Shown here piece after piece: positions 1 through 6,482 of a stretch of 9,040 nucleotides of DNA. The notes under the pieces were generated by a model. It was not told the DNA's origin. It was given only the letters and a program-made list of their open reading frames with translations, and ran no database searches. Origin of the DNA: Arthrobacter sp. (GTDB lineage Bacteria > Actinomycetota > Actinomycetes > Actinomycetales > Micrococcaceae); NCBI GenBank assembly GCA_025464545.1, contig JAODMA010000329.1:1-9040 (forward strand), in the 5' to 3' direction. Position numbers and translations under genes: made by a program. Positions within the stretch are counted from its first letter, which is position 1. Each line of letters opens with the position of its first letter.

Positions 1-1086
1 CAGCGAGCGGACAAATCCCACCGTGTCGGCGAGGGTGTAGCCCAGCCCATCGGAGGTTTCGGCCTTGCGGACCGTCGGGTCCAGGGTGGCGAACAGGGCG
101 TTCTCCACCAGCACGCCGGCGTCGGTCAGCCTGTTCAGGAGTGAGGACTTGCCGGCGTTCGTGTACCCGGCGATCGCCACCGACGGCACGGCATTCCGAC
201 GACGGTTGGCCCGCTTGGTTTCCCGGGCCGGCTTCATCGCAGCGATCTCGCGCCGCAGCTTGGCCATCCGGGTGCGGATCCGGCGGCGGTCCAGTTCGAT
301 CTTGGTTTCACCGGGGCCACGCGAGCCCATGCCGGCCCCGGCACCGCCCACCTGTCCACCGGCCTGTCGGGACATTGACTCGCCCCAGCCGCGCAGGCGC
401 GGAAGCAGGTACTCGAGCTGGGCCAGTTCGACCTGGGCCTTACCCTCGCGGCTCTTGGCGTGCTGCGCGAAGATGTCCAAAATCAGGGCCGTGCGGTCAA
501 TCACCTTGACCTTGACGATGTCTTCCAGGGAACGCCGCTGGGACGGTGCCAGTTCCGCGTCAACCACGACGGTGTCCGCGCCCGTGGACATCACGATGTC
601 CTTGAGCTCCTGGGCCTTGCCGGAGCCCAGGAAGGTGCCGGGATCGGGCTTGGCCCGGCGCTGGACGATCCCGTCCAGGACTTCCGAGCCGGCGGTTTCG
701 GCCAGCGCGGCGAGCTCGCGGAGGGAGTTTTCCGCATCGGCGAGCGTGCCTTCACTCCAGAGACCGGCCAACACGACGCGCTCCAGGCGCAGCTGCCGGT
801 ACTCGACTTCGGTGACGTCTTCGAGTTCGGTCGACAGACCCGCGGTGCGGCGCAAAGCGTGCCGTTCCGCGAGATCCTGCTGGTCGCCGTCGTGATTGCT
901 GTAGTCCTCGTCCGGTCCGGAGATGGCCTGGGCCTTGCCGAGCACCGACTTGGGCTCGCCGGCAGCAGGGGCCGCGCTCCGGGCAGGGGTGTCCTTGGAG
1001 AGGATCCGGTCGATCACAGCTTGGATTTCCGCAGGACTCATGTCCTGGGCTGCTGAATCGGGTCCGGTGTTGGGCTGACTGGTCAT
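1..1086 (-). CDS. hflX: GTPase HflX, N-terminal 362 residues (3' end outside window)
   Basis: HflX is a translational GTPase of the Obg-HflX superfamily that binds the 50S subunit and splits stalled or heat-damaged 70S ribosomes; some actinobacterial homologues contribute to macrolide-lincosamide resistance. Visible here: a low-complexity acidic N-terminal tail (about residues 1-90), the HflX N-domain (about 95-235), the glycine-rich linker with GGQVGGAGAGMGSRGPGETK (243-262), then the G domain with G1 GYTNAGKS (307-314), the FATLDPT switch I segment (332-338) and G3 DTVGFV (354-359). The frame stays open to base 1, so G4/G5 and the C-terminal domain lie outside. The ATG at 1086 has a strong ribosome site (AAAGGAG, 4 bases upstream). 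An in-frame ATG at 1176 is an alternative, but the intervening codons have low G+C at third positions. The family is certain; the start is less so. Confidence 0.95.
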   Translation of the reverse strand, partial: MTSQPNTGPDSAAQDMSPAEIQAVIDRILSKDTPARSAAPAAGEPKSVLGKAQAISGPDEDYSNHDGDQQDLAERHALRRTAGLSTELEDVTEVEYRQLRLERVVLAGLWSEGTLADAENSLRELAALAETAGSEVLDGIVQRRAKPDPGTFLGSGKAQELKDIVMSTGADTVVVDAELAPSQRRSLEDIVKVKVIDRTALILDIFAQHAKSREGKAQVELAQLEYLLPRLRGWGESMSRQAGGQVGGAGAGMGSRGPGETKIELDRRRIRTRMAKLRREIAAMKPARETKRANRRRNAVPSVAIAGYTNAGKSSLLNRLTDAGVLVENALFATLDPTVRKAETSDGLGYTLADTVGFVRSL

Positions 1087-1176
1087 GGTCTCCTTTGAAG
1101 GTTCGGCAGTTTCAGAATAGTGCCGATTTGAACTCTGCGGGGCAGTATTCGCGCTGGGCTGACGACTATGGGTCAT
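1087..1176 (-). other. Possible 30-codon in-frame N-terminal extension of hflX
   Basis: Reading minus from ATG 1176, 30 open codons lead straight into the hflX ATG at 1086. The upstream ATG also has a good ribosome site (AGGAG, 7 bases away). By eye about 45% of third positions in this stretch are G or C, far below the rest of hflX, which argues for leader rather than constrained coding sequence. The encoded start MTHSRQPSANTAP resembles the start at 1086, MTSQPNTGP, as if the N-terminus had been partly duplicated. Confidence 0.35.
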
Positions 1177-1288
1177 TCGGATCTCCTGGACGCCGGCGGC
1201 GGCGGTACCGCCGGCAAGGTGGGCTCCGTGCGGGAGCGGTGAACAGCAAGGCTGGAAAGGAAAGGAAGATACAGGGCGGACATCGCCG

Positions 1289-1319
1289 GACTGTGGAATG
1301 GACAGTCTTCGGGCTGTCC
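1289..1319. promoter_or_regulatory. Mutually exclusive hairpins in hflX leader region
   Basis: On the plus strand 1300-1307 (GGACAGTC) pairs with 1312-1319 (GGCTGTCC) around a TTCG loop closed by C-G, the very stable UUCG tetraloop form, with one G-T wobble. Alternatively 1302-1307 (ACAGTC) pairs with 1289-1294 (GACTGT). The same bases cannot be in both stems. On the hflX-sense (minus) RNA the alternatives also exist, but the first stem is shortened by a C-A mismatch. Such a design suits attenuation or a small RNA; no function is shown. Confidence 0.35.
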
Positions 1320-1464
1320 GCTGAGCGGGACTCAGATGAGCACTGCTGGACTCCAAGGGGTCGGGCGCCAACAGGGACTCCTGCAAGGATCCCCTGTGGG
1401 ATGGCGCGCTGAGCGGAAGGTAGGTACCTGCGTCGCTGCGGGGACGGGACTCAACCCGTGCCGG

Positions 1465-1485
1465 CTACTTGAAGTTCAAGAACAT
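1465..1485 (-). CDS. Possible leaderless six-residue leader peptide (MFLNFK)
   Basis: A minus-strand ATG at 1485 is followed by five codons and TAG, giving MFLNFK. It has no Shine-Dalgarno sequence, but the ATG lies exactly 7 bases after a TAGTCT hexamer preceded by TGC (1493-1501). A transcript starting there would begin with this ATG, the usual leaderless geometry in actinobacteria. It would head a roughly 400-nt leader before hflX. Its codons also form the palindrome CTTGAAGTTCAAG (1468-1480), so the ORF may be accidental. Confidence 0.25.
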   Translation of the reverse strand: MFLNFK

Positions 1486-1492
1486 GTGTTTA
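1479..1492. promoter_or_regulatory. LexA (SOS) box-like site
   Basis: AGAACATGTGTTTA matches the Gram-positive LexA consensus CGAACRNRYGTTYG at 12 of 14 positions; only the outermost C and G are replaced. The site lies directly downstream of the putative minus-strand -10 at 1493-1498, over the expected start point, where LexA would block hflX-direction transcription. It is also 108 bp upstream of the plus-strand methyltransferase. It partly overlaps the inverted repeat GTTC-AA-GAAC (1474-1483). Binding is inferred from sequence only. Confidence 0.5.
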
Positions 1493-1501
1493 AGACTAGC
1501 A
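1493..1501 (-). promoter_or_regulatory. Possible extended -10 promoter toward hflX
   Basis: On the minus strand TGC-TAGTCT has the TGn extension and the TAnnnT pattern of an extended -10 element. No -35 hexamer is recognisable 16-18 bp upstream, which is tolerable for extended -10 promoters. The predicted start is near 1485-1486, inside the SOS-like box. Confidence 0.35.
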
Positions 1502-1513
1502 GACCGGAATTCT

Positions 1514-1547
1514 CCCCCGGGCCGGCGGCTGGATGCGGGCCCGGGGG
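1514..1547 (+). terminator. Strong GC inverted repeat, terminator-like
   Basis: CCCCCGGGCC (1514-1523) and GGCCCGGGGG (1538-1547) form a perfect 10-bp stem with a 14-base loop. On the plus strand it is followed by CCTTTCG, a weak T tract; on the minus strand there is no T tract. It sits between the two divergent promoters. It may insulate the methyltransferase from plus-strand read-through, or terminate an unannotated plus-strand RNA. It could also be only DNA structure. Confidence 0.35.
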
Positions 1548-1585
1548 CCTTTCGTACCGGTTTCCCATACCGGCCGCGCGGCAAC

Positions 1586-1591
1586 TAATCT
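1586..1591 (+). promoter_or_regulatory. Possible -10 element of a leaderless methyltransferase mRNA
   Basis: TAATCT fits TAnnnT and ends 8 bases before the ATG at 1600, so the transcript would start at or within two bases of the start codon. No Shine-Dalgarno sequence precedes the ATG, consistent with leaderless translation. A weak -35 candidate is TTCCCA (1562-1567, 18-bp spacer). Confidence 0.4.
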
Positions 1592-1599
1592 GGCCAGTT

Positions 1600-2214
1600 A
1601 TGGAGTCTGCACACTATTTCAGCGCCCAGCCGGCCGGGCCGTTCACCCGCAAGCCATTGACCGTGGAATTGGCGGGCGGGACACGCCACCTGCAGACGTC
1701 CTCGGGGATCTTCAGCCCGGACGGCATCGACAAGGGAACGGCCGTCCTGCTGGCCGAGGCGCCGTCCCCGGCGCCGCAGGGAAACCTCCTGGATATCGGT
1801 TGCGGCTGGGGCCCGATCGCACTGACCCTGGCGCTGCGCGCACCGCACTCCCGCGTCTACGCCGTCGACGTCAACGAGCGGTGCGTGACCCTGACGAACG
1901 AGAACGCGGCCCTCCTGGGGCTGGGGAATGTCACCGCCAGCGCCCCTGACGCCGTTGACCCGGAGCTGCGCTTCGACACCATCTGGTCCAACCCGCCCAT
2001 CCGGATCGGCAAGGACGAGCTTCACGCCCTGCTGCTCCTCTGGCTGCCGCGTCTGGCCCCGGGCGGATCGGCGTGGCTCGTGGTCCAGAAGAACCTGGGG
2101 TCCGATTCGCTGCAGCGCTGGCTGGCGGCCGAGCTGGACGGCAGCTTCACCGTGACGCGGGAAAGCACCTCGAAGTCCTTCCGCATCCTGCGGGTCAGGA
2201 AAGCGTCCCACTAG
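1600..2214 (+). CDS. Class I SAM-dependent methyltransferase, RsmC/YbxB-like (MTS domain)
   Basis: 204 residues, about the length of the single-domain YbxB-type enzymes. The family has the small methyltransferase (MTS) fold shared with the 16S rRNA m2G methyltransferase RsmC. Seen: [13 protein letters not shown] (35-47) before the fold; motif [11 protein letters not shown] (63-72) for S-adenosylmethionine; AVD (88-90), an acidic residue at the end of strand 2; and the catalytic NPPIRIGK (131-138), a motif IV typical of enzymes that methylate an exocyclic amino group. A rRNA guanine target is inferred from the family, not proven. The frame is open upstream to 1336, but the ATG at 1600 immediately precedes the conserved ESAHYF start. 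The gene diverges from hflX and its last 20 bp overlap the 3' end of convergent dapF. Confidence 0.85.
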   Translation: MESAHYFSAQPAGPFTRKPLTVELAGGTRHLQTSSGIFSPDGIDKGTAVLLAEAPSPAPQGNLLDIGCGWGPIALTLALRAPHSRVYAVDVNERCVTLTNENAALLGLGNVTASAPDAVDPELRFDTIWSNPPIRIGKDELHALLLLWLPRLAPGGSAWLVVQKNLGSDSLQRWLAAELDGSFTVTRESTSKSFRILRVRKASH

Positions 2215-3151
2215 CGACGATCACGGCCGGACCGCTGAGTTCGACGTGCTCGTGGCCTTCCGTGCCGAGGAAGAACTTCACTCCGACCACGCCGCCGGGC
2301 ACCTGGACTTTCCAGATGTCGGGGGCGCCCTGGCCGGCCCAGTGCCGGATGGCGACGGCTGCGGCGCAGGCGCCGGTGCCGCAGGACTGCGTCTCCCCCA
2401 CGCCACGCTCGTGGACGCGCATGGTGATTGTTCCGACGCCGTCGTGGACCAGCGGCTCGGACGGCACGACGAACTCGACATTGGTTCCGGCGGGCGGGAT
2501 CGGGTCGACATGGGGGGCAGTGAACAGCTGCGTGGCCGCCAGTTCGGCCAGCTCGGCCAGCGCCACGACGGTGTGTGGGTTCCCCATGCTCACCGAGAGG
2601 GCCGGCCGGGCGACCTCCAGGCCCTCCGCATGAACGAGCGAGTCCATGGCGCGTGCGGTGGCTTCCCCCGGGAAGATGAATTCCCACGGGCCCATGTCGA
2701 CGGCGTAGCCGGCAGCGGTGCGGACGATCGTCTTGGCACCTCCGCGGGTGCCGATGGTCAGGGATTCCCCGGCCGGCAGCTCCACCAGGCCTTCGGTGAT
2801 CAGGAAGTGCACAAAGACCCGGACCCCGTTGCCGCACATTTCCGACAGCGAGCCGTCACCGTTGCGGTAGTCCATGAACCACCCGGCGTCCGGGTGTTCC
2901 CGGAGCAGTTCCTGTCCCTCGGGGAGGAGACGGGATGGAACGGCCCGGATCAGGCCGTCTCCTCCGATGCCGCGGTGGCGGTCGCACAGTGCAGCCACCT
3001 GTTCCGGGGTGACGGAGAGCGTGCCGTTCGGGTCCGCGAGAAGCACGAAGTCGTTGCCCGTGCCGTGGCCCTTGGAAAACCTGAGACCACTGAGCGCTGC
3101 CGTGTTGGCTTCCGCGTTCCGGTCAGCGGCCACGGTGAGGGTTTCGTCCAT
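2195..3151 (-). CDS. dapF: Diaminopimelate epimerase
   Basis: Converts LL- to meso-2,6-diaminopimelate without a cofactor, the penultimate step of lysine synthesis and source of the wall cross-linking residue. The 318-residue length is slightly above the usual 270-290 because of a 22-residue N-terminal tail. Seen: KGHGTGNDF (27-35), the substrate-binding YRNGDGS and MCGNG (95-109) with catalytic Cys106, GNPH (190-193), and the second half [15 protein letters not shown] (248-262) with catalytic Cys257. Both cysteines of the two-base mechanism are present. The ATG at 3151 lies 9 bp below the miaA stop; a GGAG sits only one base from the ATG, closer than ideal, so the start is not certain. The gene is probably cotranscribed after miaA. 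Its end overlaps the convergent methyltransferase. Confidence 0.95.
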   Translation of the reverse strand: MDETLTVAADRNAEANTAALSGLRFSKGHGTGNDFVLLADPNGTLSVTPEQVAALCDRHRGIGGDGLIRAVPSRLLPEGQELLREHPDAGWFMDYRNGDGSLSEMCGNGVRVFVHFLITEGLVELPAGESLTIGTRGGAKTIVRTAAGYAVDMGPWEFIFPGEATARAMDSLVHAEGLEVARPALSVSMGNPHTVVALAELAELAATQLFTAPHVDPIPPAGTNVEFVVPSEPLVHDGVGTITMRVHERGVGETQSCGTGACAAAVAIRHWAGQGAPDIWKVQVPGGVVGVKFFLGTEGHEHVELSGPAVIVASGTLS

Positions 3152-3160
3152 ACTCCAAGG

Positions 3161-4159
3161 TTACCGTTCCGGTTGCTGCGCTGCGTCCGGCCCGCCGGCC
3201 GCTCCGGGGCTGCAGGCCGCGGCGGCCTTGGTCACCAGTTCCGGATCCTGCCAGTCCAGCCACTGGATGCGGGGGTCCGCGCGGAACCAGGTCAACTGGC
3301 GGCGGGCGAACTGCCGGGTCGCGACGATGGTCTCTTCGGCCGCCTTCCCGACGTCGGCCCCGCCGTCGAGGACTTTGAGGAACTGGGCGTAGCCGAGGGC
3401 CCGCGGGGCGGTTCTGCCCCGACGCAGCCCGGCGGCGTCCAGGTGCCGGACTTCGTCGAGCAGTCCCCGCTCCACCATGGTGTGCACGCGGCGGGCGAGG
3501 ACCTCCCGGAGCTGTTCACGGTCCACCGCGAGGCCGATCTGGACGGCCGGCTGGAAGTACTCCCGGGTGGGCATGAAGGAGCTGAAGGGCCGTCCGGTCA
3601 GTTCATGGACCTCGAGGGCCCGGATGATCCGGCGTGCGTCACCGAGCCGGCCGGCGGACACCGGGTCCACGGCCTCGAGCCTCGCCCGGAGCGGGGCGGG
3701 TCCGGTGCTTTCCAGTTCCGCCTCAAGCCGGCGGCGGAGCGCAGGGTCGGTGCCCGGGAAGTCCAGCACGTCCAGCGCGGCACGGATGTAGAGGCCGGAG
3801 CCGCCAGCCAGGATGGCGCGTTTGCCGCGGGCGTGGATGTCGGCGATCAGGGCACGGGCCTGCTGCTGGAAGTCCGAGACGCTGGCCTCCTCGGTCACGT
3901 CCAGGGTGTCCAGGAGATGGTGCGGCACCCCCCTGCGTTCGGCCGCGGTGATCTTGGCGGTACCGATGTCCATGCCGCGGTAGAACTGCATCGAGTCGGC
4001 GTTGAGAACTTCGCCGTCGAGTTCCAGCGCGAGTGAGACGGCGAGGTCGGACTTGCCGGATCCCGTGGGCCCGACGACGGCGATCACCGGCGGGGCGGCC
4101 GGTCTGCCCGCCGCAGTCCGCTGACCTTGGCCGCCGGGGCTGTCCTGCCGACCTGCCAC
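3161..4159 (-). CDS. miaA: tRNA dimethylallyltransferase
   Basis: Transfers the dimethylallyl group of DMAPP to N6 of A37 in tRNAs that read codons starting with U, giving i6A, the substrate of MiaB. Seen in 332 residues: P-loop GPTGSGKS (30-37), the tRNA/DMAPP-contact segment [15 protein letters not shown] (55-69), GGSGLY (119-124), [12 protein letters not shown] (173-184) and the C-terminal [12 protein letters not shown] (282-293). The start is GTG at 4159, only 3 bp below the miaB stop, which suggests translational coupling; there is no clear ribosome site. A GTG at codon 25, just before the P-loop region, is an alternative and would remove a low-complexity tail. Confidence 0.95.
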   Translation of the reverse strand: MAGRQDSPGGQGQRTAAGRPAAPPVIAVVGPTGSGKSDLAVSLALELDGEVLNADSMQFYRGMDIGTAKITAAERRGVPHHLLDTLDVTEEASVSDFQQQARALIADIHARGKRAILAGGSGLYIRAALDVLDFPGTDPALRRRLEAELESTGPAPLRARLEAVDPVSAGRLGDARRIIRALEVHELTGRPFSSFMPTREYFQPAVQIGLAVDREQLREVLARRVHTMVERGLLDEVRHLDAAGLRRGRTAPRALGYAQFLKVLDGGADVGKAAEETIVATRQFARRQLTWFRADPRIQWLDWQDPELVTKAAAACSPGAAGGPDAAQQPER

Positions 4160-4162
4160 CGG

Positions 4163-5737
4163 CTAGCGGCTGCGGACCGGAAGGGCGGGCATGCCCAAGG
4201 ACACGCCCGTCTTGCCCGCGGCGGCGCCCGGTACGGGAGCGCCGCAGGAGTCGGCCTGGGCCCTGTCCCAGGCGTCCCCGGCGCGGGAACGGCGGAGGCT
4301 GTAGTCGTCCGGCGAGGCCGGGTCGGCGACCAGGTGGAAGGCCGCGGCCTCGGTGATGGTAACAGTCACGAGGTCCCCGGGGCGGGGCACCTCGGCGCCG
4401 GCAGGGACGGAGAAGTGCACCAGCCGCTGGTCCCGGGCCCGGCCGGAGAGCCGGTGGGTCTCCTCGGCTTTGCGGCCGGAATGGGCCGTGACCATGACCT
4501 CGACGCGGCGGCCGAGCTGACGGGCGTTTTCCTCGGCGGCGATCCGGTCCTGCAGTGCGGTGAGGCGTTCGAAGCGTTCCTGGACGACCGCTTTCGGGAG
4601 CTGGTCCGGGAGGTCCGCTGCCGGGGTGCCGGGCCGCTTGGAGTACTGGAAGGTGAAGGCGGTGGCGAAGCGTGACTGCTCCACGACGTCGAGCGTGGCC
4701 TGGAAGTCTTCCTCGGTCTCGCCGGGGAAGCCGACGATGATGTCGGTGGAGATGGCGGCGTGCGGGATCTTTTCGCGGACCTTGTCGAGGATGCCGAGGA
4801 ACTTCGTTGAGCGGTAGGAGCGGCGCATGTCCTTGAGGACCTTGTCCGAGCCGGATTGCAGCGGCATATGCAGCTGCGGCATGACGTTGGGGGTCTCAGC
4901 CATGGCGTCGATCACGTCATCGGTGAAGGCGGCCGGGTGCGGGCTGGTGAACCGGACGCGTTCCAGGCCGGGGATGTCCCCGCAGGCCCGCAGAAGCTTG
5001 GAGAAGGCCTGCCGGTCGCCGAATTCGACGCCGTAGGAGTTCACGTTCTGGCCCAGCAGGGTGACCTCGATGGCGCCGTCGTCAACGAGGGCCTGGATCT
5101 CGGCCAGGATATCGCCGGGGCGGCGGTCCTTCTCCTTGCCACGCAGGGCCGGGACGATGCAGAACGTGCAGGTGTTGTTACAGCCCACGGAGATCGACAC
5201 CCAGCCGGCATAGACCGAGTCGCGTTTGGTGGGAAGGGTGGAGGGAAAGACGTCGAGCGATTCGAGGATTTCCAGCTGCGCCTCGTTGTTGTGCCGCGCC
5301 CGGTCCAGCAGGGCGGGCAAGGCGCCGACGTTGTGCGTGCCGAAGACCGCGTCGACCCAGGGGGCCTTCTTCAGGATGGTTTCGCGGTCCTTCTGCGCGA
5401 GACAGCCGCCCACGGCGATCTGCATGCCGGGATTGGCGGCTTTGATCGGCGCGAGGATGCCGAGGTTGCCGTAGAGCTTGTTGTCGGCGTTCTCCCGCAC
5501 GGCGCAGGTGTTGAAGACCACGACGTCGGCCAGTTCCCCGGCGGCCGGGACGTAGCCGGCGGCTTCGAGCATCCCGGACATCCGCTCGGAATCGTGGACG
5601 TTCATCTGGCAGCCGAAGGTCCGCACCTGGTAGGTGCGGGCCCGCCCGGCATTGTGGGCCGGTGCGGTGGTTGATGCCGCCGCGGTGTCCAGAGGAGGGA
5701 TGATGCCGGATGCTGGGGAGGGAATGGTCAAACTCAC
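4163..5737 (-). CDS. miaB: tRNA-2-methylthio-N6-dimethylallyladenosine synthase
   Basis: Radical-SAM methylthiotransferase that inserts sulfur into C2 of i6A37 and methylates it, giving ms2i6A; it follows MiaA in the pathway and precedes it in this operon. Seen in 524 residues: N-terminal UPF0004 domain with Cys43 (FGCQMN), Cys78 ([10 protein letters not shown]) and Cys112 (GGCLAQ) for the auxiliary cluster; radical-[11 protein letters not shown] (Cys186, Cys190, Cys193); [10 protein letters not shown] (227-236); and a C-terminal TRAM domain (about 405-470) for tRNA binding. The first 32 residues and the last 50 or so, Ala/Gly/Pro-rich, lie outside the conserved domains. The start is GTG at 5737: no Met occurs before the conserved FGCQMN, and no good ribosome site is visible. 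Confidence 0.95.
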   Translation of the reverse strand: MSLTIPSPASGIIPPLDTAAASTTAPAHNAGRARTYQVRTFGCQMNVHDSERMSGMLEAAGYVPAAGELADVVVFNTCAVRENADNKLYGNLGILAPIKAANPGMQIAVGGCLAQKDRETILKKAPWVDAVFGTHNVGALPALLDRARHNNEAQLEILESLDVFPSTLPTKRDSVYAGWVSISVGCNNTCTFCIVPALRGKEKDRRPGDILAEIQALVDDGAIEVTLLGQNVNSYGVEFGDRQAFSKLLRACGDIPGLERVRFTSPHPAAFTDDVIDAMAETPNVMPQLHMPLQSGSDKVLKDMRRSYRSTKFLGILDKVREKIPHAAISTDIIVGFPGETEEDFQATLDVVEQSRFATAFTFQYSKRPGTPAADLPDQLPKAVVQERFERLTALQDRIAAEENARQLGRRVEVMVTAHSGRKAEETHRLSGRARDQRLVHFSVPAGAEVPRPGDLVTVTITEAAAFHLVADPASPDDYSLRRSRAGDAWDRAQADSCGAPVPGAAAGKTGVSLGMPALPVRSR

Positions 5738-5828
5738 CTGTTAAGGGTAACGGGTCCGGGCCCTGCCCGCGCGGGCTGCGGCGGGCCGAGGATTCCTGGC
5801 GGCCCACTGCCGAGGATCCGGGGCCCGG
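5738..5828. repeat. recX-miaB spacer with GC palindromes
   Basis: The 91-bp spacer is very GC-rich and holds a perfect 12-bp palindrome GCCCGCGCGGGC (5765-5776) flanked by further CCGGGCCC-type inverted segments. No T tract follows on either strand, so it is not a standard intrinsic terminator. It may weaken or process the recA-recX transcript before miaB. No promoter for miaB was recognised. Confidence 0.3.
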
Positions 5829-6482
5829 CTAGGCTTCGGCTTCGGCTTCCGCACGCGCTGCGGCGGCGTCGAGGACCTCTCCCACGATCCGGAAGGCCTG
5901 CGAGGGCTGGTACCCCTTGCGCGCCAGCATGGCGGCCAGCCGGCGCGTGGTCTTGTCCCGGAGCTCGCGGTCCTCGAGCCCGGCAACGCCCCGGAGCTTG
6001 CGCTCGACGAGCTCCCTCGCCGCAGCCTCCTCGTCCTCGTCGCTGAGCTGTTCCAATGCAACGGCTGCCACTTCGGCGGCTATGCCTTTGTCCGCGAGTT
6101 CCCGCCGCAGCGCGCCCTTGGCGAGCTTGCGGCTTTGGGACCTGCCGCGGACCCACATGTCGGCAAACTCCGCGTCGTCGACCAGCCTGACCTCTTCGAA
6201 GCGGTTCAGCACGGCCTCGGCGACATCCTCGGGGACGTTGCGCTCGGCCAGTTTGCGGGCCAGCTGAAGCCTGCTCTTGGGTGACGACGTCAACTGGCGC
6301 AGCACGATGGCACGGGCTACCGCCGCCGGATCGGCGTCGCGGTCCTGCTCGGGCGAAGGGCCCGAGCGGCGGCGCCGACCGTCAGTGCCGGCCCGTGGGG
6401 GTGCGCCGTCGTCGAAGCCGGGGGCAGGATCCGGCGATGCGAATCCTGCCCCTTGGCGCCGTCGGCGGTTAGAAACCGTCAA
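5829..6482 (-). CDS. recX: RecA-modulating protein RecX
   Basis: RecX binds in the groove of RecA filaments and usually limits RecA ATPase and strand exchange. Of 217 residues the first 50 or so are basic and disordered (RRRR twice). The helical RecX core runs from about 54 ([11 protein letters not shown]), through [16 protein letters not shown] (70-85), [14 protein letters not shown] (101-114) and [10 protein letters not shown] (125-134), to [13 protein letters not shown] (188-200), consistent with the family's repeated three-helix bundles. It ends in AEAEAEA, coded by a short hexamer repeat. The start is TTG at 6482, inside recA, giving a 14-bp overlap; GAAGG lies 4 bases upstream within recA, so coupled translation is likely. 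Context beside recA supports the call. Confidence 0.9.
   Translation of the reverse strand: MTVSNRRRRQGAGFASPDPAPGFDDGAPPRAGTDGRRRRSGPSPEQDRDADPAAVARAIVLRQLTSSPKSRLQLARKLAERNVPEDVAEAVLNRFEEVRLVDDAEFADMWVRGRSQSRKLAKGALRRELADKGIAAEVAAVALEQLSDEDEEAAARELVERKLRGVAGLEDRELRDKTTRRLAAMLARKGYQPSQAFRIVGEVLDAAAARAEAEAEA

Larger units (their letters stand above)
1087..1599. other. Divergent intergenic control region, hflX / methyltransferase
   Basis: 513 bp without a convincing protein gene. The only long open frame on the plus strand (from 1095) would start with TTG and is arginine-rich, as shadow frames in GC-rich DNA are. The stretch contains the hflX ribosome site, alternative hairpins (1289-1319), a small ATCCC-CTGT-GGGAT hairpin (1389-1402), direct repeats CGCTGAGCGG (1319-1328 and 1407-1416) and CGGGACTCA (1326-1334 and 1445-1453), an SOS-like box (1479-1492), a possible extended -10 (1493-1501), and a GC-rich palindrome (1514-1547). 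No tRNA cloverleaf was found on either strand. Confidence 0.6.

Noticed and set aside
1095..1412. 105-codon plus-strand open frame in the hflX upstream region
   Set aside because: TTG start without a ribosome site, arginine-rich low-complexity product, and no recognisable domain; typical of chance frames in GC-rich DNA.
1430..1500. Possible tRNA or tmRNA-like segment (GACGGG-ACTCAA-CCCGT stem and GTTCAAGAAC)
   Set aside because: The T-arm-like hairpin has a 6-base loop, and no acceptor stem, D arm or anticodon arm could be assembled on either strand.
2246..4036. 596-codon plus-strand open frame opposite dapF and miaA
   Set aside because: It is the antisense shadow of two well-conserved enzymes; the composition (Gly, Arg, His, Val rich) and absence of domains fit a shadow frame.
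4856..5674. 272-codon plus-strand open frame opposite miaB
   Set aside because: Shadow of miaB, whose cysteine motifs are all intact on the minus strand.
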